NCBI RefSeq assembly: GCF_000993785.3
Contig: NZ_CP009922.3
Coordinates: forward strand, 1,302,001 to 1,366,000
Reading direction: 5' to 3'
DNA length: 64,000 nt
From: Streptomyces xiamenensis
Lineage (GTDB): Bacteria > Actinomycetota > Actinomycetes > Streptomycetales > Streptomycetaceae
Both the position numbers and the translations under genes were made by a program. Of this stretch, positions 9,870-18,552 are shown one piece after another; position 1 is the stretch's first letter; each line of letters opens with the position of its first letter. Under the pieces are notes generated by a model that was not told the DNA's origin, ran no database searches, and worked only from the letters and a program-made list of their open reading frames with translations.

Positions 9870-10934
9870 GTGATCCATTTCGTACTGCTCATCTTGTGTG
9901 CGGTGGCGATCTATCTCTCGTGCGAGTGGTTCGTCAATGCCGTGGAGTGGCTGGGCGAGCGCCTCAACGTGGGGAAGATGGCCGTCGGGACCATCCTCGC
10001 CGCCTTCGGTACGGCGCTGCCCGAGTCCGTGGTCACGCTGGTCGCGGTGACGACCGGCGCCACCGACGAGGCCAAGGACATCGGCGTGGGAGCGGCCATG
10101 GGCGGCCCGCTCGCGCTGGCGACCGTCGCGTACGGCGTGACCGGCACGATGCTGCTGCTCAAGCGGCGCCGGGACCGCGCCCTGGTGGCAACCGGCGGCT
10201 CCGGCTCCGGCGGCGTGGGCGCCGCGTCCGAGGCGCTGGGTGACGAGCGCGACATGCGGCGGCTGGCCAAGGACCAGAAGTGGTTCCTGCCGATCTTCAT
10301 CGTGAAGGTGGCACTCGGCCTGGTGGCGTTCGCGTTCAAGCCCGCGCTGGGCGTGCTGTTCTTCGCCGCGTACGCCGCCTACTTCTGGCGCGAGATCCGC
10401 AACAGCCGCGCCGCCGAGGGCTCGCTGGACGGCGAGGAGGAGGACGAGCTGGAGCCGCTGAAGCTCCAGCCCCACGCCGCCTCCCCGGCGACCTGGGCCG
10501 TGGTGCTCCAGACCCTGGCCAGCCTCGCGGTGATCTTCGTCGCCGCCCACGCGTTCGTGGGTCAGCTCGACAGCATCGGCCCCATGCTGGGGCTGTCCGC
10601 GACGGTCACCGCGCTGCTGCTGTCGCCGATCGCCACCGAACTGCCGGAGATCATGAACGCGGTGATCTGGGTCAGGCAGGGCAAGATCAAGTTGGCGCTC
10701 GCCAACATCTCGGGTTCGATGATGATCCAGGCCACCGTGCCCAGCGGGATCGGACTGATCTTCACCCGCTGGCACTTCGACGGCGCGCTGCTGTGGTCCG
10801 GGCTGATCACCATGGCCGCGATCGGCTATCTGCTGCTGACGATGCGGACGCACCGGCTGACCCCGGCGCGGCTGGCGGTGACGGCGGGCTTCTACGTCGT
10901 CTTCGCGCTCGGCCTGATCCCGATCCTCGGCTGA
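9870..10934 (+). CDS. Sodium/calcium exchanger-family cation antiporter (probable Mn2+/Ca2+ export)
   Basis: The 354-residue membrane protein has two homologous halves, each with an alpha-repeat of the CaCA superfamily: G-T-I-L-A-A-F-G-T-A-L-P-E-S-V (about 41-55) and L-L-L-S-P-I-A-T-E-L-P-E-I-M (about 250-263). Both carry the ion-binding glutamate. A cytoplasmic acidic loop (E-E-E-D-E-L-E) sits between the halves. GTG 9870 is chosen because it opens the first membrane helix (I-H-F-V-L-L-I-L-C); GGAAGG lies 13 nt upstream. The riboswitch in its leader suggests Mn2+ induction, so Mn2+ efflux is the best inference, although the family is usually described for Ca2+ or Na+. Confidence 0.88.
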   Translation: MIHFVLLILCAVAIYLSCEWFVNAVEWLGERLNVGKMAVGTILAAFGTALPESVVTLVAVTTGATDEAKDIGVGAAMGGPLALATVAYGVTGTMLLLKRRRDRALVATGGSGSGGVGAASEALGDERDMRRLAKDQKWFLPIFIVKVALGLVAFAFKPALGVLFFAAYAAYFWREIRNSRAAEGSLDGEEEDELEPLKLQPHAASPATWAVVLQTLASLAVIFVAAHAFVGQLDSIGPMLGLSATVTALLLSPIATELPEIMNAVIWVRQGKIKLALANISGSMMIQATVPSGIGLIFTRWHFDGALLWSGLITMAAIGYLLLTMRTHRLTPARLAVTAGFYVVFALGLIPILG

Positions 10935-10961
10935 CAGCGACAGCCGACGGGCCCGGCAAGG

Positions 10962-10985
10962 GGGTGGCCGGCTACCCGGCCACCC
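10962..10985. terminator. Bidirectional hairpin terminator
   Basis: GGGTGGCCGG (10962-10971) pairs perfectly with CCGGCCACCC (10976-10985) around CTAC. It lies between the antiporter stop (10934) and the convergent flippase gene, overlapping the last codons and TAG of the latter. Confidence 0.7.
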
Positions 10986-12249
10986 GCCCGTCCCGCTCCG
11001 GGGCCGGCTCCCCGTCCGGCGGTTCCGCCTCCGGTTCCCGCTCGGCGGCGACCCGCACCTCGAAGGCCACCCGGGTCCAGGCCGCGACCGCCTTCGCCGC
11101 CGAGCCCGCACACAGGCCCCAGGCCGCGCCCAGGATGCCGCCCAGCGCGTAGCCGGTCAGCAGGGCCACCACCGAGACCAGTGAGAACACCAGCTGGATC
11201 GGCAAGGTGGCGCGCGGGCTCAGCACGCGCAGCGCCAGCAGGCCGCAGGTGCCCATGGCCATCGCCGCGTACTGGCTGCCGGTGGCCGGGATGAGCGCGG
11301 ACGCCGACTGCCAGGTGTCGCCCAGCAGTTGGCGGCCCCAGCTGTCCGGCAGCATGGACAGCAGCAGCGCCCAGAGCGCCGCCACCGCCGCGAGCGCGCC
11401 GCCCGCGAGCGCCGCCGTACGGGCCTTGCCGGCGCCCGATCGCTGCTCGCCGAGCAGCGGCGGGCCGAAGCCGGTGGCGGTGTTGAACAGCACGTTCAGC
11501 GGGCCGAAGACGGTACCGGCGCCGCGCAGCGCGCCGACGGCCAGCGGGTTGGCCAGCGCTCCGAGCCCGATGATCGCCAGCTGCGAGGAGGCGTTGCCGA
11601 CGCCGAACTCCACCACGAACCGCTGCCCCAGATGCCCGCGCGCCAGCAGCGCCGCCGGGCGCGGCCGGCCGGCCGCGTCCGCGGTGGCCCGGTACAGCAG
11701 CCAGCTCGCGAGCCCGAGCGCGGGCAGTGCCGAAAGACCCCAGGCCAGCACGAGCGTCGCGGCGCCGGGACCGGCCGGCAGCAGCGACAGCGCGGGTACG
11801 GCCACCGCCAGCCGCAGAACGTCGGCCGCCAGCGCGAGTTGGGGCCGCCGCAGCACCGAGAAGGCGTAGCGCAGGGTGTCCTGGGTGAGCACGATCGGCA
11901 GCACCGCGCCCAGCGCCGCCAGCGCCCCGGCCGACAGCGCGTACGCGGGCAGCGCCAGCACCAGCCCCACGGCGGTGGCGGCGGCGAGCGCGAACAGGGC
12001 GGCCGAGCGGCAGTCCCTGGCCAGTTCGGCGGGGTCGCGGCCGGCGCCGCCGCGCAGCACGAGCGATTGGCCGACGTACGCGGTGCAGGCGCCGAGCAGG
12101 ACGGCGAACACGGCGTAGACGAGGGCGAAATCGGCGAAGGCCCCGGCGGAGGACTGGCGGGCGGCGAACACCACCACCGCGATGTTGGTGAGGGCCGCCA
12201 CCCCCTGATCGGCGATGGAGAAGGCGACGGCGCGCCCGGGTCGTATCAC
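10972..12249 (-). CDS. Wzx/MATE-like polysaccharide flippase
   Basis: The 425-residue protein has about 12 hydrophobic helices and starts at GTG (V-I-R-P-G-R-A-V-A-F). The MOP-superfamily look is clear: an N-terminal helix pair, a long central hydrophilic link, and a C-terminal helix bundle followed by a charged tail (E-R-E-P-E-A-E). By family it moves lipid-linked oligosaccharide units across the membrane. It is the last gene of a minus-strand operon, glycosyltransferase - Wzz-like - flippase, separated from the Wzz-like gene by 41 bp. Substrate specificity cannot be read from sequence. Confidence 0.75.
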   Translation of the reverse strand: MIRPGRAVAFSIADQGVAALTNIAVVVFAARQSSAGAFADFALVYAVFAVLLGACTAYVGQSLVLRGGAGRDPAELARDCRSAALFALAAATAVGLVLALPAYALSAGALAALGAVLPIVLTQDTLRYAFSVLRRPQLALAADVLRLAVAVPALSLLPAGPGAATLVLAWGLSALPALGLASWLLYRATADAAGRPRPAALLARGHLGQRFVVEFGVGNASSQLAIIGLGALANPLAVGALRGAGTVFGPLNVLFNTATGFGPPLLGEQRSGAGKARTAALAGGALAAVAALWALLLSMLPDSWGRQLLGDTWQSASALIPATGSQYAAMAMGTCGLLALRVLSPRATLPIQLVFSLVSVVALLTGYALGGILGAAWGLCAGSAAKAVAAWTRVAFEVRVAAEREPEAEPPDGEPAPERDGRVAG

Positions 12250-12290
12250 TGCGGTCTGCTCACGGCTTTCTCTCGGATCCCTGGTGTCGC

Positions 12291-14084
12291 TCAGTGGTGC
12301 CCTTCATGATCACCCAGCGCGCCGGGATCGAGGATCCGCAGTCCCATGGTTTCCGAATTGCTCCCCTGGGGCTCCCGGTTGACGCCACCCGGCGGCTGCC
12401 GGTGCCGCGCCCCGTGCGGCTGCCCCGGCACGGGGCGGACCGCCGGGGCCCGGCCGTCGCGGTCGCGGCCCTCGGCCTCGCCGGTCCGTTCCCCCGGACG
12501 TGCGCCATCCCCCTCGCCCTCGCCCTCGCGCGGGTCGGTGCCGCTGCCCCACGAGTGCAGGACCGCCCCCAGCAGCAGGCCGCCGGCCCCGACCACCAAC
12601 TCCCGTACCCGGGTCAGGTCGTCGCGGTGTACCTCGCTGGGGTCGCACACCACCAGCACCCCGTCCACCCGGTCCGTGAGGGCGATGGCGTCCGCGTACA
12701 GCAGCACGGCGGGGGCCAGTACCACCACCACGGCGCCCTTGGCGTCGGCGTGGTTGATCAACTGGCTGGCGGCCGGTGAGGTCAGGGCGCGCGGCACGTT
12801 GCGCACGCGGCGGCCGGGCACCAGGTCGAAGATGCCGGACTCCTCCGCGTCGATCGGTACCCGCAGCCCGCTGGGCCAGTCGGTGCTCTCGCCGCGCCCG
12901 CCGGGCGAGCTGGCCCAGCCGGGCCGTACGCCGTCCGCGTGCCGCAGTTGTTCGGTCAGGGTGGGGGTGCGCAGGTCGGCCTCCACCAGCAGGGCGTCCA
13001 TGCCCATCTCGGCGAAGGCGGCGGTGAGGTTGACGGCGGCGGCCAGCGGGGTCTCTATGCTGCCGCGCGGCGCGACCACCAGCAGCCGGCGGCGCTGCGC
13101 GAACGCCTCGTCGTAGGCGAGCCGGAACGCCACCGAGCGGTACTCCTCGGCCAGCCGGCCCTGGGCGAGCAGTTCCTCCGGGCCGTCGCCGCGCGCGGGC
13201 CGGGGCAGCACGCCGAGCACGGGGGCGTGCAGGGCCCGGGTGACATCGCCGGGCGAGCGCACGGTCGGGTCGAACACCAGCCGGACCCAGGCGGCGAGCA
13301 GTCCGATGCCGATGCCGACGACGTAGCCGAGCGCGAGCAGCAGCGGCAGGCCGGGGCCCGAGGGGCTGCCGGGCGGGGTGGCCTCGGTGATGACCCGGCC
13401 GCCGGTGGTGTCCAGCGAGGTGAGGCGGGCGATGGCGGCGTTGAGGTCGGAGATGGCGCTGGTGACGCCGGACAGGTCGGCGAGGGCGTTGTCGTAGGCG
13501 GCGCTGCCCTCGAAGAGGGTGCCGAGTTCGTCCTCCAGTGCGTCGCGGCGCTCCAGTTGGGGGGCGCGCTGGCTCTCCAGGGAGGCGACGCCGGCGGCGA
13601 TGGTGGCGTCGGCGTCGGCCTGCCGGTTGCCGAGGTAGGCCTGGACGAAGGCGTTGGCGCGCTCGGCGGCCAGCTGCGGGTCGTCGGCCGAGTAGGCGAA
13701 GCGCAGGACCTCGGTGTTGGGCGGGTTGGTGACCTGGAGTCCGCGCTTGAGCTGCTGGGCGCGGTCGGGGTCGCCGAGTGCCTCGGCGGCGCGCTGGGCG
13801 ACGATGTCGCTGACGGCGGTGCGGCGTTCGGAGCCCATCGCGACGCGGTCGACGGTGCCGCCGGCGAACGGGTCGGCGGTGGGGGTGCGTACGGTGACCT
13901 CGGCGGTGGCCACGTACGTCTCGTTGGCCGTGAGCCCCAGCCAGCCGCCGCCCGCCAGGCCCAGCACGATGCCGCAGACGATGAGCAGGCGGTAGCGCAG
14001 CAGTTGCCGGAACTGGTCGCGCAGCAGGTCGGGTTCGTCGTACGGGGCGGCTGCGGCCGGGCTGCCCGCGGGGGCCTCCTTCAA
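12291..14084 (-). CDS. Wzz/BY-kinase-like chain-length protein with degenerate ATPase domain
   Basis: In this 597-residue protein a first membrane helix (about 33-51) and a second one (about 245-268) flank a Wzz-type extracellular/coiled-coil domain. The cytoplasmic domain (about 270-500) is homologous to bacterial tyrosine kinases. The Walker A position reads A-P-R-G-S-I-E-T instead of G-x-x-G-x-G-K-S/T, Walker A' reads L-L-V-E-A-D-L-R, and no C-terminal tyrosine cluster exists. It is therefore probably a structural co-polymerase rather than an active kinase. The TTG start overlaps the TGA of the glycosyltransferase (TTGA), indicating translational coupling. The C-terminal 90 residues are acidic, Pro/Gly-rich and probably disordered. 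Confidence 0.78.
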   Translation of the reverse strand: MKEAPAGSPAAAAPYDEPDLLRDQFRQLLRYRLLIVCGIVLGLAGGGWLGLTANETYVATAEVTVRTPTADPFAGGTVDRVAMGSERRTAVSDIVAQRAAEALGDPDRAQQLKRGLQVTNPPNTEVLRFAYSADDPQLAAERANAFVQAYLGNRQADADATIAAGVASLESQRAPQLERRDALEDELGTLFEGSAAYDNALADLSGVTSAISDLNAAIARLTSLDTTGGRVITEATPPGSPSGPGLPLLLALGYVVGIGIGLLAAWVRLVFDPTVRSPGDVTRALHAPVLGVLPRPARGDGPEELLAQGRLAEEYRSVAFRLAYDEAFAQRRRLLVVAPRGSIETPLAAAVNLTAAFAEMGMDALLVEADLRTPTLTEQLRHADGVRPGWASSPGGRGESTDWPSGLRVPIDAEESGIFDLVPGRRVRNVPRALTSPAASQLINHADAKGAVVVVLAPAVLLYADAIALTDRVDGVLVVCDPSEVHRDDLTRVRELVVGAGGLLLGAVLHSWGSGTDPREGEGEGDGARPGERTGEAEGRDRDGRAPAVRPVPGQPHGARHRQPPGGVNREPQGSNSETMGLRILDPGALGDHEGHH

Positions 14085-15376
14085 CGGGACTCCTTGAACG
14101 CGAGGGCCGGGTCCGTGGGCTCCGGGCGGGGTGCGGAACGGGAGGGGAGCGCGCGCCCCAGGGCCTCGTCCAGCAGGGCGTCGACCCGGGCGAGACCGGC
14201 GGCGCGGCCGAGCCGGGTACGGGCGTAGTCGGCGCCGCGCACGCCGATGGCGTCGGCGGCGGCCGGGTCGGCGGCCAGTTCCCGGGCGGCGGCGGCGAGC
14301 GCGGCGGGGTGCTCGGGCGCCACCAGCCAGCCGGCGGCGGAGTCGCGGATCTCCTGGGCCGTTCCGCCCTCCGCCGCGACCGAGGCGATGACGGGGCGTC
14401 CCGCGGTGAAGTAGGAGGTGAGCTTGGAGGGGACGCTCATGTCCAGGACGGCGGCCCGCTGGGTGACCACGAGGGCGTCGGCGGCGGCGAGGACGTCGGG
14501 GAAGTCGGCGTCGGCGGCGGGTGGCAGGAACTCCACGTTGGGCGTTCCCGCCGCCAGCTCCCGCAGGCGTTCGCGCTGGCTGCCGTCGCCCATCAGCACC
14601 ACCCGGATCTCGGGCGCCTCGCGGGCCGCGCCGATCAGCACCTCAAGTCCCTGCTTGAGGCCCATGTTGCCGGAGTGCAGGAGCACGGTCTGCTCCGGCG
14701 GCCAGCCCAGGCGGGCGCGGACGGCGGCGCGCGGCGTGGCCGGTCCTGACACGTGCGACCAGTTGGGGACGAGCCGGATCCGCTCGTCGGGGACGCCCAG
14801 CGCCCGGACCCGCTCCCGGAACGTCTCGTGGATGATGCCGACCAGCGTGGCGCCGCGCAGCATGCGCCGCTCCACGGCGGCGGCGGCGGACGCGGCGCGG
14901 TCCCCGCCCCGGATGCCGCTCTGTGCGGCGGCGGCGCCCATCAGGTCCTGGATGACGGGGATGTACGGGGCGCGGTGGCGGCGCGCGATCCGCGCGGCGA
15001 GCACCCCGCCGGCGAGGCTGGGCACCTGGGCGACCACGGCGTCCGGGCGGCCCATGCGGGGCGGGGCCAGCAGGCCGTGGCCGAGGATCGTCGCCTCGTA
15101 CAGCGCGCGGCGCAGCGCGGACTGGCGCGGGGGGACGGTGTGCCGGCGCCGGTGGACGAGGACCCCGGCGCGTTCGTCGACGGTGCGCCACACATGGCGG
15201 TAGGCGGGGTCCAGACGCCAGGCGGGGTAGTGCGGTAACCCGGCCAGGACGTGTACTTCCGCGCCGCGCGCGTGCGCCCAGTGCTCGGCGAGCTGGGTGG
15301 CGTACGGGCCGATGCCGGCCTGTTCGGGCGCGTAGTTCGTGGAGACCAGCAGCAGCCGTTCGTGTCGTTCGCCCAC
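14081..15376 (-). CDS. GT4-family glycosyltransferase (WcaI-like)
   Basis: The 431-residue protein has two Rossmann-like halves. The N-terminal half reads L-L-V-S-T-N-Y-A-P-E-Q-A-G-I-G-P-Y, the typical WcaI/WbuB start. The C-terminal half has H-S-G-N-M-G-L-K-Q-G near 250, a G-D-G-S strand and the GT4 donor-binding S-V-P-S-K-L motif. It is inferred to transfer a sugar in envelope polysaccharide or glycolipid synthesis at the cytoplasmic face. GTG 15376 is preferred because GGGGGAGAAG lies upstream at good spacing; the frame runs open to 15460 without a better start. It is first in the three-gene operon and divergent from the cytidylyltransferase gene. Confidence 0.85.
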   Translation of the reverse strand: MGERHERLLLVSTNYAPEQAGIGPYATQLAEHWAHARGAEVHVLAGLPHYPAWRLDPAYRHVWRTVDERAGVLVHRRRHTVPPRQSALRRALYEATILGHGLLAPPRMGRPDAVVAQVPSLAGGVLAARIARRHRAPYIPVIQDLMGAAAAQSGIRGGDRAASAAAAVERRMLRGATLVGIIHETFRERVRALGVPDERIRLVPNWSHVSGPATPRAAVRARLGWPPEQTVLLHSGNMGLKQGLEVLIGAAREAPEIRVVLMGDGSQRERLRELAAGTPNVEFLPPAADADFPDVLAAADALVVTQRAAVLDMSVPSKLTSYFTAGRPVIASVAAEGGTAQEIRDSAAGWLVAPEHPAALAAAARELAADPAAADAIGVRGADYARTRLGRAAGLARVDALLDEALGRALPSRSAPRPEPTDPALAFKESR

Positions 15377-15561
15377 AGTCGAACTTCTCCCCCCTGAACG
15401 GGAATCCCGACAGCGCTCAGTGTCCACCCTATCCGCAGAACCTGCACCGCATGTCATCAATCAGGCCCGGGGAGTGAGGGTTTGGGATTAAGGTCGGGTG
15501 GATCCGCCGCCCGTGCCGCCCTGGCCGGGCGGTCCCAGCGACCGCGTGGGGGGCACGAGTC

Positions 15562-16026
15562 ATGCCGCAGGGACACGGGCAGCAGCGGGTACCGCACCTG
15601 GTGGGTTACGCACCCGGCGTCTACGACCTCTTCCACATCGGCCATCTCAACATCCTGCGGCACGCGCGCAGTCGCTGCGACTACCTGGTGGCCGGGGTGG
15701 TATCCGACGAGATGGCGGAGCTGGCGAAGGGCAGACCGCCGGTGATACCGCTGGTGGAGCGGCTGGAGATCGTGCGATCGATCCGGTACGTGGACGCGGC
15801 GTTCGTGGAGACCGTGCCGGACAAGGTGACGACCTGGCAACAGGTGCGCTTCGACATCCTGTTCAAGGGCGACGACTGGCGGGGCACGCCGAAGGGCGAG
15901 AAGCTGGAGCGCGACTTCCGGCAGGTGGGCGTTGAGGTCGTGTACTTCCCCTACACCGTGCACACCTCCAGCACCCAGCTGCGCGGCGCGCTGGACGCCC
16001 TGGCGACCCGGGCGGAACAGGGCTGA
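15562..16026 (+). CDS. TagD/RfaE2-like nucleotidylyltransferase
   Basis: This compact 154-residue nucleotidyltransferase has H-I-G-H at 25-28, the R-S-I-R-Y-V-D strand near 72-78 and G-D-D-W at 103-106. The G-D-D-W-x-G-T-P-K-G stretch is closest to glycerol-3-phosphate cytidylyltransferases (TagD), which make CDP-glycerol for teichoic-acid-like polymers. An RfaE2-type ADP-heptose role is less likely. ATG 15562 follows GGGGGG. Position next to the glycosyltransferase/Wzz/flippase operon suggests that a CDP-activated polyol or sugar phosphate feeds the same polymer, which is inference. Confidence 0.82.
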   Translation: MPQGHGQQRVPHLVGYAPGVYDLFHIGHLNILRHARSRCDYLVAGVVSDEMAELAKGRPPVIPLVERLEIVRSIRYVDAAFVETVPDKVTTWQQVRFDILFKGDDWRGTPKGEKLERDFRQVGVEVVYFPYTVHTSSTQLRGALDALATRAEQG

Positions 16027-16058
16027 CGCGGCCCGGGGCACGCTGCTTTGATGGCCCC

Positions 16059-16700
16059 ATGATTTCCGCCGACCGCCTGCTGGCCTTCGCCGTCATGTCC
16101 TTCCTGCTGATCATCATCCCGGGGCCGAGCGTGCTGTTCGTGGTCGGCCGGGCCCTGTCCCAGGGCCGCCGCGCCGCGCTGATGACGGTCGCGGGCAACG
16201 CGGTCGGCGCGTACGTGCTGATCGTGGCGGTTGCGGCCGGAATCGGGGAGCTGGTGGAGCGTTCGGCACTGGTCTTCACCGCACTGAAGTTCGCGGGCGG
16301 AGCGTACCTGGTCTATCTGGGCGTGGCCGCCTGGCGCTCGCGCCGCGCCCTGTCGTCCGCGCTTCCCGCCGCCCGGGCGGGGACGGGCGGCGGGAAGCGT
16401 ACGTTCTGGGAGGGGTTCGTCGTCGGGGTGACCAACCCCAAGACGATCGTGTTCTTCGCGGCCGTCCTGCCGCAGTTCGTGGATCGCGGGCAGCAGCACC
16501 CGGCGCTCCAGATGCTGCTGCTCGGCGTGGTGTTCAACGTGATAGCGCTGGCCTCGGACAGCGTCTGGGGCCTGACGGCGGCCACCGCCCGCGACTGGTT
16601 CGCGCGCTCACCGGAGCGGCTGTCCATGGTCGGCGGCGCCGGCGGCCTGGCGATGATCGGCCTGGGCGTCACGGTGGCGGTGACGGGCCGCTCGGACTGA
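16059..16700 (+). CDS. LysE-family exporter
   Basis: The 213-residue protein has about six membrane helices. The N-terminal P-G-P-S-V-L-F-V signature near 21-28 and the second-half F-V-V-G-V-T-N-P-K-T-I motif are diagnostic for the LysE/RhtB superfamily of amino-acid and small-metabolite exporters. The start ATG lies 32 bp after the cytidylyltransferase stop, so co-transcription is possible. Substrate is not predictable. It ends 80 bp before the convergent LysR gene. Confidence 0.88.
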   Translation: MISADRLLAFAVMSFLLIIIPGPSVLFVVGRALSQGRRAALMTVAGNAVGAYVLIVAVAAGIGELVERSALVFTALKFAGGAYLVYLGVAAWRSRRALSSALPAARAGTGGGKRTFWEGFVVGVTNPKTIVFFAAVLPQFVDRGQQHPALQMLLLGVVFNVIALASDSVWGLTAATARDWFARSPERLSMVGGAGGLAMIGLGVTVAVTGRSD

Positions 16701-16780
16701 TCCCGGACGCCCCGGACGGCCACGGTCAACAGCACGGCGGCGCGAGGGCGTTCCGCCCCCCTGCGGCCGCGGCAGTCCCC

Positions 16781-17647
16781 TCAGCCGTCCTCGCGGTACA
16801 GGCCCCTGAGCAGGTCGACGACGGCCTGCGTCGCCGGGTGCGGGTCGGTGTGCCGCCACAGGAGATGGACCGGGACGGGCGGGGCGTCGCGCAGCGGCCG
16901 GTAGACGATGCCGTCGCGGCGGTACTGGGTGGCGGTGGAGCCGGGCGTCACCCCCACACAGCGCCCGGTGGCGATGGCGGCGAGCCAGTCGTCGATGTCG
17001 TGCGTGTACTCGACGGCGGGCCGTTCGCCCTCGGGCCACAGGTCCAGGGTGGTGGTGCCGGTGCGCCGGTCCAGGACGAGGGTGCGCTCGCGGATCTCGG
17101 CCAGCCGGATGCTCCGGCGCCGCGCCCACGGATCGTCGGAGGCGAGCGCGATGACCCGCGACTCCTGGCCGACGAGGGCGTGGGCCCAGCGGCGGGTGTC
17201 GAAGGGCAGCCGGACCAGGGCCAGGTCGCAGCGGCCCTCGGCCAGGCCGCTGGTGGGGGTGTTGTGGCGCACGAGGTGCAGTTCGACGTCCGGGTGCTGG
17301 GCGTGCCAGCGCCGCTGGAACTCGGTGGTGTGCCCGCCCATCGCGGACCAGGCGTGCCCGAGGTGGAGCCGGGTGTGTCCGGTGGTGGCCCGGGCGACGA
17401 GCGCGTCGGCCTCGCCGAGCAGGTGCCGGGCGCGGGCCAGGACGTGCACCCCGGCGGCGGTGGGGGTGACGGTGCGGCTGGTGCGGTGCAGCAGCCGCAC
17501 GCCGAGGATCCGCTCCAGGGCGAGCAGGTTGCGGGAGACGGCGGCCTGGGAGACGCCCAGCGCGATGGCGGCGTCGGTGAAGGTGCCGGCGTCGGCGATC
17601 GCGACGAGACAGCGCAGGTGCCGCAGCTCCAGTTCCTTTCCCTCCAT
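16781..17647 (-). CDS. LysR-family transcriptional regulator
   Basis: The 288-residue LTTR starts at ATG 17647. The winged helix-turn-helix spans about 1-65 (R-H-L-R-C-L-V-A-I-A-D-A-G-T-F, A-A-V-S-R-N-L). The substrate-binding domain spans about 95-285 and has a shortened C-terminus. It is divergent from the EamA exporter across 68 bp with a dyad operator in between, so it probably controls that exporter and itself. The upstream in-frame extension to 17800 lies over the neighbour and is not used. Confidence 0.9.
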   Translation of the reverse strand: MEGKELELRHLRCLVAIADAGTFTDAAIALGVSQAAVSRNLLALERILGVRLLHRTSRTVTPTAAGVHVLARARHLLGEADALVARATTGHTRLHLGHAWSAMGGHTTEFQRRWHAQHPDVELHLVRHNTPTSGLAEGRCDLALVRLPFDTRRWAHALVGQESRVIALASDDPWARRRSIRLAEIRERTLVLDRRTGTTTLDLWPEGERPAVEYTHDIDDWLAAIATGRCVGVTPGSTATQYRRDGIVYRPLRDAPPVPVHLLWRHTDPHPATQAVVDLLRGLYREDG

Positions 17648-17662
17648 GCGTCCAGCGTATAG

Positions 17663-17680
17663 ATGCGCCGCACGGTGCAT
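17663..17680. promoter_or_regulatory. LysR-type dyad operator
   Basis: ATGCGCCG and CGGTGCAT form an 18-bp dyad (seven of eight pairs) with an A-T-G-C...G-C-A-T border. It sits 16 bp from the LysR ATG and 36 bp from the EamA ATG, where an LTTR recognition site is expected. Confidence 0.5.
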
Positions 17681-17715
17681 TTTGTCCGCGCCCGGCCGCG
17701 GCGGAGGGTCGGGGC

Positions 17716-18552
17716 ATGAGAGCCGGAGAACGCGCGTCGGGGATATCGCTGATGGTGGGCAGTGGCCTGGCCAACCAGGCCGGGGCCTCGATCGGCGCAC
17801 TCGCCTTCCCCGTCCTGGGCCCGGTGGGCGTGGTGGCCGTACGGCAGTGGGTGGCCGCCGCCGTCCTGCTGGGCGTGGGGCGCCCCCGGCTGCGGGCCTT
17901 CAGCGCCGGGCAGTGGCGTCTGGTGCTGGCGCTCGCGCTTGTCTACGGGGCCATGAACCTGACCCTGTACGCGGCGATCGACCGGATCGGGCTCGGCCTC
18001 GCGGTCACCCTGGAGTTCCTCGGGCCGCTGGCCGTGGCCCTGGCCACCGCCGGGCGGCGCACCGGTGTCCTGTCGGCGCTGGCCGCCACGGCGGCCGTGA
18101 TGGTCCTGGTCCGGCCGCAGCCGAGCACCGACTACGCGGGCATCGCCCTGGGGCTGACGGCCGCCGCGTGCTGGGCCTGCTACATCCTGCTGAACCGCGC
18201 CATCGGCCGACGGCTGCCGGGTCTGGAGGGCTCGGCAGCGGCGGCGGGCGTCTCCGGGCTGCTGTATCTGCCGGTCGGCGCGGTCGTCCTGTGGCTCTGC
18301 GGCCCCACCCCGCTCGCCCTGCTGTGCGCGCTGGCGGCGGGCGTCCTGTCCTCGGTCGTCCCGCTCCTGGCGGACCTGCTGGCGCTGCGCCGGGTCCCCG
18401 CCCACCTCTTCAGCGTCTTCATGAGCGTGAACCCGGTGTTCGCCGCGCTGATCGGGCTGCTGGTCCTGGACCAGCACCTCGACCCGTGGTCGTGGGCGGC
18501 CATCACGGTGATCGCCGCGGCCAACACGGTGACGGCGGGCGCGGACCGCTGA
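17716..18552 (+). CDS. EamA-family transporter (RhtA-like exporter)
   Basis: The 278-residue drug/metabolite transporter has ten hydrophobic helices arranged as two EamA repeats. The family-typical L-Y-A-A-I-D-R-I-G-L-G-L-A-V-T-L-E-F-L-G-P-L stretch near 88-110 closely matches RhtA-type threonine/homoserine exporters. It is divergent from the LysR gene that probably senses its substrate. Its stop TGA abuts the convergent TetR gene's stop (TGATCA), leaving no intergenic base. Confidence 0.88.
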   Translation: MRAGERASGISLMVGSGLANQAGASIGALAFPVLGPVGVVAVRQWVAAAVLLGVGRPRLRAFSAGQWRLVLALALVYGAMNLTLYAAIDRIGLGLAVTLEFLGPLAVALATAGRRTGVLSALAATAAVMVLVRPQPSTDYAGIALGLTAAACWACYILLNRAIGRRLPGLEGSAAAAGVSGLLYLPVGAVVLWLCGPTPLALLCALAAGVLSSVVPLLADLLALRRVPAHLFSVFMSVNPVFAALIGLLVLDQHLDPWSWAAITVIAAANTVTAGADR

